From Candidatus Sphingomonas colombiensis (GTDB taxonomy: Bacteria > Pseudomonadota > Alphaproteobacteria > Sphingomonadales > Sphingomonadaceae): 64,000 nt of DNA. Positions within the stretch are counted from its first letter, which is position 1, and the number at the start of each line of letters is the position of its first letter. The stretch covers positions 1,433,501 to 1,497,500 of the forward strand of contig CP119315.1 of assembly GCA_029202845.1 (NCBI GenBank), in the 5' to 3' direction. A program made the translations under genes and the position numbers. Below, piece by piece: positions 27,802-36,652 of this stretch. The notes beneath the pieces were generated by a model. That model was not told where the DNA came from. It searched no databases and saw only the letters and a program-made list of their open reading frames with translations.

Positions 27802-29519
27802 GCGTTGGCCTTGGCGTAGAGCCACAGCGCGGTAAGCGCGGCGGGGGTTACACCGCGTACCCGTGACGCTTCGTCGAGTGTCTGGGGATTGGCGGTCTGG
27901 AGCCGTTCGCGCATTTCGTTCGAAAGTCCGTTGACGTTGGAGAGCGCGTCGCCGCGCGGAATGGCGATGGTTGCGTCGCGGCGCATTCGCGCGATCTCAT
28001 CGGCCTGCCTTTGGAGATAGGGGGCATAGCGCGCATCCTCTTCGGCTTCGCGCAGCAGATCGAGGTCGATTCCCTCTTGCTCACCGCGCGCGATTGCCTC
28101 GCGCTGTTCGGCTCTGGCGGCGACATGGGCTTTGCGCGGCGCGCTTAGCAGTCCGTGCGCTTCGGCGATCGCCGATAGCCGCGTCTCCGCATTGTCTGCG
28201 CGTAACGCGAGCCGATATTCCGCGCGGGCGGTCAGCATCCGATAAGGTTCGGTTACACCTTGAAGCACCAGATCATCGATCATCACCGCGAGGTAGCTGG
28301 TCGCGCGGTCGAGCAACAACGGAGCTAGTTCCCGCGCGTGGGCCGCTGCATTCGCGCCCGCGACTAGGCCTTGCGCCGCGGCTTCTTCATAGCCGGTGGT
28401 GCCGTTGATCTGTCCAGCGAGAAACAGGCCCGGCATTGCGCCTAGCGCCAGCCGATGATCAAGCGCGCGCGGATCGACATGATCATATTCAACCGCATAA
28501 CCGGGGGTGACGATCGTCGTATCGGTGAGGCCGGGGATTGACCGGACCAGCGCGATCTGAACGTCGGTCGGCAGCGAGGTGGAGATGCCGTTGGGATAGA
28601 CCAGTGCGTCGTCCAACCCCTCGGGTTCGAGGAACACCTGATGCCCGTCACGATCGCCGAAGCGGCGAATCTTGTCTTCAATCGATGGGCAATAACGTGG
28701 GCCTCCGGCCTCGATCGCGCCGGTGTGGAGCGGCGAGCGGTGCAGGTTCTCACGGATGATCGTATGCGTCTGCTCGGTTGTCCGCGAGATTGCGCAGGCC
28801 AGTTGAGGGAGGGCGCGATCGCGTGTCATCGGCGACATCGTCCATTCGTCGACATCGGACGGTTGCGGTACGAGTTGCGCCCAATCGATCGTCCGGCCGT
28901 CGAGACGCGGGGGCGTACCGGTCTTCAGCCGGCGGACGGGAAGCTCCAGCGCGCGGAGTTGCTGGGCAAGCTTTGTTGCACCAGCCTCGCCGATCCGTCC
29001 GCCCTCCTCTTGCTCGTCCCCGCGAAAGATTCGGCCACCGAGAAACGTTCCGGTCGCGATAACGACCGAACGTCCGCGAATCTCACCGCCGTCGGTGAGG
29101 ACGATGCCCGCGACTGCGCCCGCGTCTATGATGAGTGCAGCGACTTCGCCCTCGATGATCGAGAGATTCTGCTGATGCGCCAGTTGGGATTGGATCGAGC
29201 GAGCATATAGCACCCGATCTGCCTGGATACGCGGGCCTTGTACCGCGAGTCCCTTGCTCCGATTAAGCATCCGATGGTGGATCGCAGCTGCGTCCGCGGC
29301 GCGTGCCATCAGGCCGTCGAGCGCGTCAATCTCACGTACAAGATGGCCCTTGCCAAGGCCGCCAATCGACGGATTGCACGACATTACGCCGATACGATCG
29401 CGTCGATGTGAGATGAGTGCCGCGCGCGCACCGCGCCTCGCAGCGGCGCCAGCGGCTTCGGTGCCGGCGTGGCCGCCACCGATCACGATCACGTCATAGT
29501 CTTGTTCCACGTGAAACAT
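27798..29519 (-). CDS. mnmG: tRNA uridine-5-carboxymethylaminomethyl modification enzyme MnmG, shortened
   Basis: A 573-residue FAD protein that with MnmE modifies U34 of several tRNAs. The dinucleotide-binding motif is VIVIGGGHAGTEAAGAAARRG. CNPSIGGLGKGHLVREIDALDG and RMLNRSKGLAVQGPRIQADR are signature motifs, and GLSNEMRERLQTANPQTLDEASRVRGVTPAAL is the C-terminal MnmE-binding helix region. It is about 45-50 residues shorter than usual (about 615-630); the missing part lies just before AEEDARYAPYLQRQ. The first ATG overlaps the mnmE stop; a GTG one codon earlier is possible. Confidence 0.93.
   Translation of the reverse strand: MFHVEQDYDVIVIGGGHAGTEAAGAAARRGARAALISHRRDRIGVMSCNPSIGGLGKGHLVREIDALDGLMARAADAAAIHHRMLNRSKGLAVQGPRIQADRVLYARSIQSQLAHQQNLSIIEGEVAALIIDAGAVAGIVLTDGGEIRGRSVVIATGTFLGGRIFRGDEQEEGGRIGEAGATKLAQQLRALELPVRRLKTGTPPRLDGRTIDWAQLVPQPSDVDEWTMSPMTRDRALPQLACAISRTTEQTHTIIRENLHRSPLHTGAIEAGGPRYCPSIEDKIRRFGDRDGHQVFLEPEGLDDALVYPNGISTSLPTDVQIALVRSIPGLTDTTIVTPGYAVEYDHVDPRALDHRLALGAMPGLFLAGQINGTTGYEEAAAQGLVAGANAAAHARELAPLLLDRATSYLAVMIDDLVLQGVTEPYRMLTARAEYRLALRADNAETRLSAIAEAHGLLSAPRKAHVAARAEQREAIARGEQEGIDLDLLREAEEDARYAPYLQRQADEIARMRRDATIAIPRGDALSNVNGLSNEMRERLQTANPQTLDEASRVRGVTPAALTALWLYAKANA
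29503..29518. other. parS centromere site over the mnmG start
   Basis: On the minus strand it reads TGTTTCACGTGGAACA, an exact parS-type sequence, coding the first residues FHVEQ of MnmG. With the rsmG copy it forms a pair 2.26 kb apart in the parAB neighbourhood. It probably nucleates ParB clamps near the origin. Confidence 0.85.
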
Positions 29520-30796
29520 CACTTCCCGATGCAGAAGCGCGCGAATAGCGCGTCGAGCATTGTTTCGGTCGCGTCCGCGCCAACGATGCTCGCCAATTGT
29601 CGCATCGCATAGCGCACTCCCTCGGCGCGTACCAAGAGATCAATCGCAAGGCCGTCGCCTGCAACCGAATCGCGCGCCGCGATGACGACCGCCCGCTGCT
29701 GCTCACGTAATGATGCGCCGCCGGTGGTAAGTACGGAGCCCACACGCTCCTCGATCGCGCTCCAAAGTCGATCAAGGCTACCGAGATCATCGCGTGATAC
29801 CGCAATGCGATTGAGTGGAGCTTGCGCCCGTTCTGGCAAATCGCAACGCGGATGAAGCGCGATACTCGGCCATGCGATCGGAGCGGGGGCGTCGTCCAGC
29901 CATAACACGATATCGGCGGTATCGGCTGCCCGACGCGCACGTTCTATGCCGATCAGCTCAACCGGGTCGGAGGTAGTGCTTGCGAGGCCGGCGGTATCCA
30001 CCATGGTAAACAACTGACCGTTTCGGACGACACGGGTTTCGAGAACATCGCGGGTGGTGCCCGCGATCGGCGTTACGATTGCCGCATCTCGCTCGATCAT
30101 CGCATTGAAAAGAGAAGATTTCCCAGCGTTTGGTGATCCGGCGAGTACGATTCGGTACCCTTCACGCAGTCGCTCCACGGTCGGGCGCGCGAGAATAGTG
30201 TCGAGATCGTCCAGCCATTCGCGGATGGCCGCATCGAGCATCGCGGCGTCGGCTGCTTCGACATCGTCTTCGTCGCTGAAATCGATCATCGCCTCGATCC
30301 GCGCGGCGATGGCGGCAAGCGTCGTTAGCCAACGTGCGACGGCGCGACTGAGCTCGCCGTCGACGCTGGCGATCGCAGCCCTCCGCTGCATCTCGGTTTC
30401 GGCTTCGAGCAGATCGGCGAGCCCCTGCGCCTGCGCGAGATCGATCCGGCCGTTTTCCAACGCGCGCCGCGTGAACTCACCACCGCGCGCGCGTCGCAAT
30501 CCGGGGGATGACGCGAGCGCGTGTTCCATTGCAGCGACGGTTGCGATGCCGCCGTGGAGATGGAGTTCGGCCAAATCTTCGCCGCTTGCACTATGCGGGC
30601 CGGGGAACCAGAGCACCAGCGCGTCATCAAGCAACGTGCCATCGCGGTCGCGCAGCCGTCGTAATGTTGCCCGGCGTGGGGTGGGGAGGGGGCCGGCCAG
30701 GGCCTCGACCGCGGCGCGGGTCTGCGAACCGCTGATCCGCAGCACCGCGATTGCCGCTGGCGGCTGGCCGCTCGAAACGGCGAAGATTGTATCCAT
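29519..30796 (-). CDS. mnmE: tRNA modification GTPase MnmE
   Basis: A 425-residue GTPase, partner of MnmG in U34 modification. The N-terminal tetrahydrofolate-binding domain starts TIFAVSSGQPPAAIAVLRISG. The helical domain follows, and the inserted G domain has G1 GSPNAGKSS, G2 TPIAGTTRD and G3 DTAG. The C-terminal FCIGK carries the conserved catalytic cysteine. The start shares a base with the stop of the DUF6489 gene. It is coupled to mnmG. Confidence 0.96.
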   Translation of the reverse strand: MDTIFAVSSGQPPAAIAVLRISGSQTRAAVEALAGPLPTPRRATLRRLRDRDGTLLDDALVLWFPGPHSASGEDLAELHLHGGIATVAAMEHALASSPGLRRARGGEFTRRALENGRIDLAQAQGLADLLEAETEMQRRAAIASVDGELSRAVARWLTTLAAIAARIEAMIDFSDEDDVEAADAAMLDAAIREWLDDLDTILARPTVERLREGYRIVLAGSPNAGKSSLFNAMIERDAAIVTPIAGTTRDVLETRVVRNGQLFTMVDTAGLASTTSDPVELIGIERARRAADTADIVLWLDDAPAPIAWPSIALHPRCDLPERAQAPLNRIAVSRDDLGSLDRLWSAIEERVGSVLTTGGASLREQQRAVVIAARDSVAGDGLAIDLLVRAEGVRYAMRQLASIVGADATETMLDALFARFCIGK

Positions 30797-31029
30797 CACC
30801 CGCCGGGCTTGGTCCCCGCCTCGAACAGGCGCTGCCAGAACGAAAGGCCAGCCTCGCCCATTGGTGCCCAATTCTTCACAATGTTCTCGAACATCTCCGG
30901 TCGCATTCCTCCGTCCATCGCTTCCTTCATCTTGGCAATATAGGCTTCGTGGATCGGCGTGAGATCGGGCAGCCCCATCAACCGGCGCGCCTCCTCGGGG
31001 GTGCAATCCACCTCTACATTCACTTTCAT
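30796..31029 (-). CDS. DUF6489 family protein
   Basis: A 77-residue protein immediately upstream of mnmE, beginning MKVNVEVDCTPEEARRLMGLPDL and ending SFWQRLFEAGTKPGG. This corresponds to DUF6489, a small alphaproteobacterial family often next to mnmE and reminiscent of phasin-type short helical proteins. No active site is seen. The longer open frame that continues upstream runs antisense to the ogt and dienelactone-hydrolase genes and is a shadow. It heads the leftward mnmE-mnmG-rsmG-parA-parB operon. Confidence 0.82.
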   Translation of the reverse strand: MKVNVEVDCTPEEARRLMGLPDLTPIHEAYIAKMKEAMDGGMRPEMFENIVKNWAPMGEAGLSFWQRLFEAGTKPGG

Positions 31030-31080
31030 TCCCAAGCACTCCTTGAGCGGCGCGGCGTCGCACGATAGCGTTCCGCCAAG

Positions 31081-31533
31081 ATGTATGCCCGCGATTCCAC
31101 TGTTCTCGCAACGCCCGTCGGCCGTGTCCTGATCCAGGGGGGCGAGGTCGTGACGGGGATCACGATCGGCGTCGACGATGCGCCGCATCTGGCGAGTGCG
31201 GATGCTCTGCGCGCGGCGGCGGAGCAACTGGAAGCTTATTTCGCCGGGGAGCGTCGCGATTTCGATCTTTTGCTCGCGCCCGCGTCCACGCCGCGCGGTG
31301 GCGTGTTGCGCGCGGCGATCGCTGCGGTGGGCTATGGCGAGACCGCGAGCTATGGCGAGGTCGCGCGCGCGATCGGATCGAGCCCGCGCGCGCTCGGTCA
31401 GGCGTGTCGTCGGAATCCGTTTCCGATCGTTATCCCTTGCCACCGAATTATCGGCGGGGCGGGGCATTATTCCGCTGGTGACGGGCTTCCGACCAAGAAC
31501 TGGCTGCTGAACCACGAACGTGATTGGAGTTGA
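31081..31533 (+). CDS. ogt: Methylated-DNA-[protein]-cysteine S-methyltransferase
   Basis: A 150-residue suicide repair protein that transfers alkyl groups from O6-alkylguanine to its own cysteine. The active-site IPCHRIIG motif, the helix-turn-helix YGEVARAIGSSPRALGQACRRNP and the SYGE arginine-finger region are present. The short N-terminal half (about 70 residues) suggests Ogt rather than the Ada C-terminal domain alone. It is divergent from DUF6489 with a 51-bp gap and followed at once by the dienelactone hydrolase gene. Confidence 0.93.
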   Translation: MYARDSTVLATPVGRVLIQGGEVVTGITIGVDDAPHLASADALRAAAEQLEAYFAGERRDFDLLLAPASTPRGGVLRAAIAAVGYGETASYGEVARAIGSSPRALGQACRRNPFPIVIPCHRIIGGAGHYSAGDGLPTKNWLLNHERDWS

Positions 31534-32238
31534 ATGATGGGTGAGATGATCAACGTCGAAACGCTGGATCACAATGGGGGCTTCGGCGCCTATGTCGCCA
31601 GACCGGCGGGAACGCCGAGCGCGGCGATCGTCGTGATTCAGGAAGTGTTCGGCGTGAACAAGGGCATCCGCCGCAAGTGTGATCGGTTGGCCGAGCAGGG
31701 CTATCTGGCGATTGCGCCCGATTTGTTCTGGCGGATGGAGCCGGGGATCGAACTCGATCCGGATGTTCCGGCGGAAATGCAGCGCGGGCTCGAGCTGTTC
31801 GGCAAGTTCAATCAGGACGCGGGCATCCGCGACATCGAGTCGACGATCCGCAAGGCGCGCGAACTGCTGGGCAATGGCGGCAAGATCGGTTGTGTCGGAT
31901 ATTGCCTCGGTGGCCGGCTCGCCTTCATGACGGCGTGCCGCACCGATATCGATGCCAGCGTGGGCTATTACGGTGTGGGTATCGACGGGCTTCTCGGCGA
32001 GAAGCACGCGATCGCGCGCCCGGTGATGCTGCACGTTGCCGGCGAGGACGGTTTCGTTGACAAGGCGACGCAGCAACTAATGCACGAGGGGTTGGATGAT
32101 CTGCCCCGCGTCACGATCCACGATTATCCGGGCGAAGATCATGGCTTCGCGACCGAGATGGGCGATCGCCGATCTGAAAAAGCCGCCGATCTCGCGGATG
32201 AGCGGACGGCGGCTTTCTTCAAAGAAAATCTTTCTTAA
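31534..32238 (+). CDS. Dienelactone hydrolase family protein
   Basis: A 234-residue alpha/beta hydrolase of the dienelactone hydrolase group. The nucleophile cysteine is in GCVGYCLGG, the acid is in HVAGEDGFVD, and the histidine is in GEDHGF. The early VVIQEVFGVN glutamate stabilises the cysteine in the family. The natural substrate is unknown since no aromatic-ring degradation genes surround it. It starts directly after the ogt stop and is convergent with ftsK eight bases away. Confidence 0.9.
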   Translation: MMGEMINVETLDHNGGFGAYVARPAGTPSAAIVVIQEVFGVNKGIRRKCDRLAEQGYLAIAPDLFWRMEPGIELDPDVPAEMQRGLELFGKFNQDAGIRDIESTIRKARELLGNGGKIGCVGYCLGGRLAFMTACRTDIDASVGYYGVGIDGLLGEKHAIARPVMLHVAGEDGFVDKATQQLMHEGLDDLPRVTIHDYPGEDHGFATEMGDRRSEKAADLADERTAAFFKENLS

Positions 32239-32246
32239 ATAATAAC

Positions 32247-34550
32247 TTAGATCGGATGTCCGTCGGCGTCGCGAAGCACTTCGCGGCGACCGACGTGATC
32301 GGGGCGGCCTACGATGCCGTCTTTTTCCATTCGTTCGATCAGCCGCGCGGCGCTGTTGTAGCCGATGCGTAACTGGCGCTGGAGCCAGGAGGTGGATGCC
32401 TTCTGGCTCTCGCACACCAATTGGATCGCGGCGCGATATTGCTGATCCTCGGCTGAATCCTCGCCGGTCGGCGCGCCTTCCAGATCGAAGCTCTGCTCGG
32501 GCTCCTCGGTGACCGAGGTGATGTAATCCGGCGCGCCCTGCGCGCGCCAGTGATCGGTGACGGCCCGGACTTCGTCATCGGAAACGAACGGACCGTGGAC
32601 GCGGACGATGCCCTTGCCACCCGGCATATAGAGCATATCGCCCTTGCCCAGCAGCTGCTCCGCGCCCTGTTCGCCCAGGATGGTACGTGAATCGATCTTC
32701 GAGGTGACGTGGAACGAGATGCGTGTTGGCAAATTCGCCTTGATCACGCCGGTGATGACGTCGACCGACGGGCGCTGCGTCGCCATGATCAGGTGAATAC
32801 CGGCGGCGCGCGCCTTTTGCGCCAGCCGCTGGATGAGGAATTCGACCTCCTTGCCGGCGGTCATCATCAGATCGGCCAGCTCGTCGACGATCACGACGAT
32901 CTGCGGAAGCACCTGATAATCGAGCTGTTCCTCCTCATAGACCGGCTGGCCGTTCTCGCCGAACCCGGTTTGCACGCGCCGGCCGAGCGGGGTGCCCTTG
33001 ACGCGGGCAGCGCGCACCTTGTCGTTGAAGCTGCCGAGTGAACGGACGCCAAGCGAGGACATCTGCCGATAGCGATCCTCCATCTGCTCGACCGCCCATT
33101 TGAGCGCGCGCACCGCCTTCGCCGGATCGGTGACCACCGGGGAGAGGAGGTGCGGGATATCGTCGTACATCGACAATTCGAGCATCTTGGGATCAATCAT
33201 GATCATACGGCACTGGTCCGGTGTGAGCCGGTAAAGCAGCGACAGGATCATGCAGTTGAGGCCGACCGATTTACCCGACCCGGTAGTGCCCGCGACGAGC
33301 AGATGCGGCATCGGCGCAAGATCCGCGATCACCGGATCGCCCGCGATATTCTTGCCGAGAATCACGGGAAGCTGGGCCGATTGATCCTCGAACGACTGTG
33401 ATCCGACCAACTCGTGCAGCGACACCGTTTCGCGCTTGGCATTGGGTAGCTCGATGCCGATCACGGTGCGCCCGGGAATCGTCGCGACGCGCGCCGAGAT
33501 CGCGGACATGTTGCGCGCGATATCGTCCGCGAGGCTGACGACGCGCGTCGCCTTGATGCCAGGAGCGGGCTCCAGCTCGTACATGGTGACGACGGGGCCG
33601 GGACGGACTTCCTTGATCTCGCCGCGCACATGGAAATCGTCGAGCACAGTTTCGAGCAACCGCGCGTTGCGCTCCAGCGCCGCCTTATCGATCACGTTGT
33701 TCTGCGACGGCGGAGCGGGAGTGAGCAGATCGAGCGAGGGGAGCACGTAATTATCGCGTAGATCGAGCTGCTGCTGGCGCGTCTTCGGTCGGACCACCGA
33801 TGGTGCTAGCGCTCGCTCGTTGATTACGGGCCCGGGGCGTGGATCGGGTTGCGCCACCGGACGCGGGGCGACTGGCCGGCGCACCAACTCGAGCGGCACC
33901 TCCTCGTCGTCAATTGCCGCCGGGCGATCCCGCCGTGTGCGCCAGACGCGCGGCAAGGCGATGTCGATGCTACGCCCCCACAAGATCGCGCCGGTGACGC
34001 CTGCCACGATGCCGAGTGCGATCACCGCCCAATAGCTGATCGCCGGATTGCCGATGAAGGACAGTACCCAGCGGGCGGCGGCGACGATACCCAGCCCTAT
34101 TGCGCCACCCCAGCCGAACGGCAATGCGGGCACGGCGCCATTGGCGACGCAGCCAAGTGCAGTGGCCATCAGCGATACGCCAAGCGCGGCGTTGCGAAGC
34201 ATGCGCCCCCATTCGCCGGCTGGCTGATCCCGCCACAGCCGCAGCGCGACGATCGGCCCGATCGGAAGCAGTAGCGCCACCGCGGGACCCAATATGGTGA
34301 GCGCGATATCGGCGAACCACGCACCCGGCGCGCCGGCCAGATTGTGCAATCCGTCGCCCGCCGCCGTATTGAGCGCGGGGTCGCCCGGCGAATAGCTCGC
34401 CAGCGCCAGCGCCATCAACACGGTGGCCACGAAAAGGGCGAGAGCGATGACCATGGCGCCGCTGCGCACAGCCCCCGCTTTCACCGTTTCGCGCCACAGC
34501 GATGCGTCCGCCCGGCTCGCCATTGCCTTAAATTCCCCCAACGATTTCAT
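32247..34550 (-). CDS. ftsK: DNA translocase FtsK
   Basis: A 767-residue septal DNA translocase that pumps the chromosome terminus and activates XerCD at dif. Four or more membrane helices fill residues about 30-200. The linker (RRPVAPRPVAQPDPRPGP region) is proline-rich. The motor has Walker A VAGTTGSGKSVGLNC near residue 420, Walker B IVVIVDELADLMM, and a C-terminal gamma winged helix (STSWLQRQLRIGYNSAARLIERMEKDGIVG) that reads KOPS. The length is short for proteobacterial FtsK but usual for alphaproteobacteria. xerC is present near the right end of the window. Confidence 0.96.
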   Translation of the reverse strand: MKSLGEFKAMASRADASLWRETVKAGAVRSGAMVIALALFVATVLMALALASYSPGDPALNTAAGDGLHNLAGAPGAWFADIALTILGPAVALLLPIGPIVALRLWRDQPAGEWGRMLRNAALGVSLMATALGCVANGAVPALPFGWGGAIGLGIVAAARWVLSFIGNPAISYWAVIALGIVAGVTGAILWGRSIDIALPRVWRTRRDRPAAIDDEEVPLELVRRPVAPRPVAQPDPRPGPVINERALAPSVVRPKTRQQQLDLRDNYVLPSLDLLTPAPPSQNNVIDKAALERNARLLETVLDDFHVRGEIKEVRPGPVVTMYELEPAPGIKATRVVSLADDIARNMSAISARVATIPGRTVIGIELPNAKRETVSLHELVGSQSFEDQSAQLPVILGKNIAGDPVIADLAPMPHLLVAGTTGSGKSVGLNCMILSLLYRLTPDQCRMIMIDPKMLELSMYDDIPHLLSPVVTDPAKAVRALKWAVEQMEDRYRQMSSLGVRSLGSFNDKVRAARVKGTPLGRRVQTGFGENGQPVYEEEQLDYQVLPQIVVIVDELADLMMTAGKEVEFLIQRLAQKARAAGIHLIMATQRPSVDVITGVIKANLPTRISFHVTSKIDSRTILGEQGAEQLLGKGDMLYMPGGKGIVRVHGPFVSDDEVRAVTDHWRAQGAPDYITSVTEEPEQSFDLEGAPTGEDSAEDQQYRAAIQLVCESQKASTSWLQRQLRIGYNSAARLIERMEKDGIVGRPDHVGRREVLRDADGHPI

Positions 34551-34642
34551 GAAATCTGCCCGCTGGAATCATCTGCCTGCCCGAGTCCCGCGTCAAGCCG
34601 CAGCGATTGGCAGCGCGCCGGAACGCGGATAGAGCGTGGCGG

Positions 34643-35857
34643 ATGGATCACGCTGACGTACTAATCCTTGGCGGCGGGCTGGTCGGGGCGACGCTGGCGC
34701 TGGCGCTGGATCGCCACGGCCTGCGCACGATCGTTGTCGATCCCGCCGATCCCACAATCACCCTTTCTGCCGGTTTCGATGGCCGCGCCTCGGCAATCGC
34801 CAGCGCCAGCCACCGAATGCTAGAGGCGATCGGCGTGGCTGAGGGGTTGGCAGGTCATGGTTGCGAGATACGGCATATCCGGGTGAGCGACGGGCTCGCG
34901 CCGGGGAAGCTCGATTTCATCCCCGATCCCGATGATGGCCCGCTGGGCACGATGTATGAGAATCGCCGGTTGCGGCTCGCGCTGGGCGACGCACTGAGCA
35001 AATCGACCGTCGATCTGCGGATGAAGACACGCGCGACCGTGGTTGAGCGAGGCCCGCGCGGCGTCACCGCGACGCTTTCGTCGGGCGAGACGGTGACCGC
35101 ATCCCTACTGGTCGCGGCAGAAGGGCGTAACTCGCCGACCCGGGCGGCGGCGGGGATCGATGTCGCGCAATGGCGTTATGATCATAGCGCGATCATCTCC
35201 GCTTTCCATCATGAGCGATCTCATGAAGCGACCGCTTACGAAATCTTCTATCCTGCCGGCCCCTTCGCGCTGCTGCCGCTGGTCGATGACGAGATCGGGC
35301 ATCGTTCAGCGATCGTTTGGACGGTGAAGGGGGCGGATGCGCCCGCGATGCTCAAGCTTGGCGACCGGGCGTTCCTCGCGGAAGCTGAAAAGCAGATGGG
35401 CGGCTTTTTGGGGCCGCTATCGTACGCCAGCGCGCGATCCAGCTATCCATTGGGCTTTCATCACGCGGCGAGGATCACCGCCGAGCGGCTCGCGCTGGTC
35501 GGCGATGCGGCGCATGGCATTCACCCGATCGCAGGGCAGGGGCTCAATCTCGGCTTCCGCGACGTCGCCGCGCTGGTCGAAGTGCTGGTCGAGGGCCGAC
35601 GCCTCGGGCTGGAGGCGGGGGATGCGCAATTGCTCGATCGTTACCAGCGCTGGCGCAGCCTCGACACGTTGATGGTGGCGGGCGCGACGGACACGCTGAC
35701 TCGGCTGTTTGGCGTGCCGGGCCGCGCGGCGAGCGCGATCCGGCGCTTTGGCATCTCCGCTGTCGATCGCATCTCTCCGCTGAAGGCGCGCTTCATGGCC
35801 GAAGCGCGCGGTGAGAGCGGGGCGATGCCAAAGCTGCTACAAGGGCTTACCGTCTAG
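34643..35857 (+). CDS. UbiH/UbiF-family FAD-dependent hydroxylase
   Basis: A 404-residue flavoprotein monooxygenase of the ubiquinone-biosynthesis hydroxylase family. The FAD Rossmann motif ILGGGLVGATLALALDRHG starts the protein; LLVAAEGRNSPTR is the DG-like motif; LVGDAAHGIHPIAGQGLNLGFRDV is the GD motif binding the ribityl chain. It likely hydroxylates the ring at C5 or C6 of ubiquinone, but which position (UbiH, UbiF, UbiI or UbiL type) cannot be told from sequence alone. The start at MDHADVLIL is chosen since the residues before it lack similarity. It is divergent from ftsK. Confidence 0.9.
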   Translation: MDHADVLILGGGLVGATLALALDRHGLRTIVVDPADPTITLSAGFDGRASAIASASHRMLEAIGVAEGLAGHGCEIRHIRVSDGLAPGKLDFIPDPDDGPLGTMYENRRLRLALGDALSKSTVDLRMKTRATVVERGPRGVTATLSSGETVTASLLVAAEGRNSPTRAAAGIDVAQWRYDHSAIISAFHHERSHEATAYEIFYPAGPFALLPLVDDEIGHRSAIVWTVKGADAPAMLKLGDRAFLAEAEKQMGGFLGPLSYASARSSYPLGFHHAARITAERLALVGDAAHGIHPIAGQGLNLGFRDVAALVEVLVEGRRLGLEAGDAQLLDRYQRWRSLDTLMVAGATDTLTRLFGVPGRAASAIRRFGISAVDRISPLKARFMAEARGESGAMPKLLQGLTV

Positions 35858-35866
35858 GAGCGCGCG

Positions 35867-36529
35867 TTACGCCGCTAGCGGAAAGCGCAGCAGGCGGTTG
35901 TCGACCGGCACCAGCGCCTCCGCCGCATCGCCGATGGCGCGCGCGATTTCGTGGTGCGTCGCATCCAGCCCGCCGGTCAGCGCACCGAACGCGGGGAGTA
36001 TCAGTTTACGATCGCTTGCGACGAAGCAGCGCCGCGATACCAGCCGGCCACGCACCCGGACACGCAAACGCGGATGGAAATGGCCGGAAAGCTCCGGGCG
36101 TGGATCAACTGGATCGGCTTCGTGGCGCAGGATCAGTCCATCGACCAATGCCTCGTCCACCACCTGGCCGCCGCAGCGATCGTCATAGATGCGATCGTGA
36201 TTGCCGGTGATCCACGTCCAGCGCACTCGCGTCATCAGCGCAGCCAGCATCTCCCGCGCAGGCGTGGAAAGGCGCTCGCTGCCTGTGACGTCATGAAAGC
36301 TGTCGCCGAGACACCAAATCTCCCGTGCGTCGATCGCGCGGGCCAGTGTGGCGAGATCGGTGAGCGTCGCCATCGAATCATAAGGCGGAAGCATCTGGCC
36401 GGTGCCAGCGAAAAAGCTTGCCTTCTCCAGATGAAGATCGGCGACGAGCAATGCTTGCCGCGCCGGCCAGAACAGCGCGCCGGTGGGGAGCGCAATCAGT
36501 TCATGGCCAGCGAACGAAAAGGGAACCAT
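35867..36529 (-). CDS. pdeM: Ligase-associated DNA damage response endonuclease PdeM
   Basis: A 220-residue calcineurin-like metallophosphoesterase of the PdeM type, usually found in a four-part repair cluster with a DEXH helicase, an exonuclease and an ATP-dependent DNA ligase. Metal motifs are DLHLEK, GDSFHD, GNHDR and a GHFHPR ending, in the standard order. The start at MVPFSF is chosen; codons 2-6 contain a perfect GTTC-N7-GTTC sequence on the coding strand (36512-36526), a possible LexA box. The helicase partner is 2.6 kb downstream of its promoter side, separated by two peptidase genes. Confidence 0.9.
   Translation of the reverse strand: MVPFSFAGHELIALPTGALFWPARQALLVADLHLEKASFFAGTGQMLPPYDSMATLTDLATLARAIDAREIWCLGDSFHDVTGSERLSTPAREMLAALMTRVRWTWITGNHDRIYDDRCGGQVVDEALVDGLILRHEADPVDPRPELSGHFHPRLRVRVRGRLVSRRCFVASDRKLILPAFGALTGGLDATHHEIARAIGDAAEALVPVDNRLLRFPLAA
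36512..36526 (-). promoter_or_regulatory. Possible LexA box overlapping the pdeM start
   Basis: GTTCCCTTTTCGTTC on the minus strand is a perfect GTTC-N7-GTTC match inside the first codons of pdeM. About one such match is expected by chance in a window of this size and composition, so its coincidence with a DNA-damage gene is suggestive only. Confidence 0.4.
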
Positions 36530-36652
36530 CGCGCCGCAATGCCGCATGCGGGCGGCGCGATCAACCTGGGCGTATAGCGATTCCGCCAAAGGCGGCTCTC
36601 TGCGCTGTCGGTTCTCGCGCTCCACCTTTTCGCTTCGCCCTGACCTTACGCC

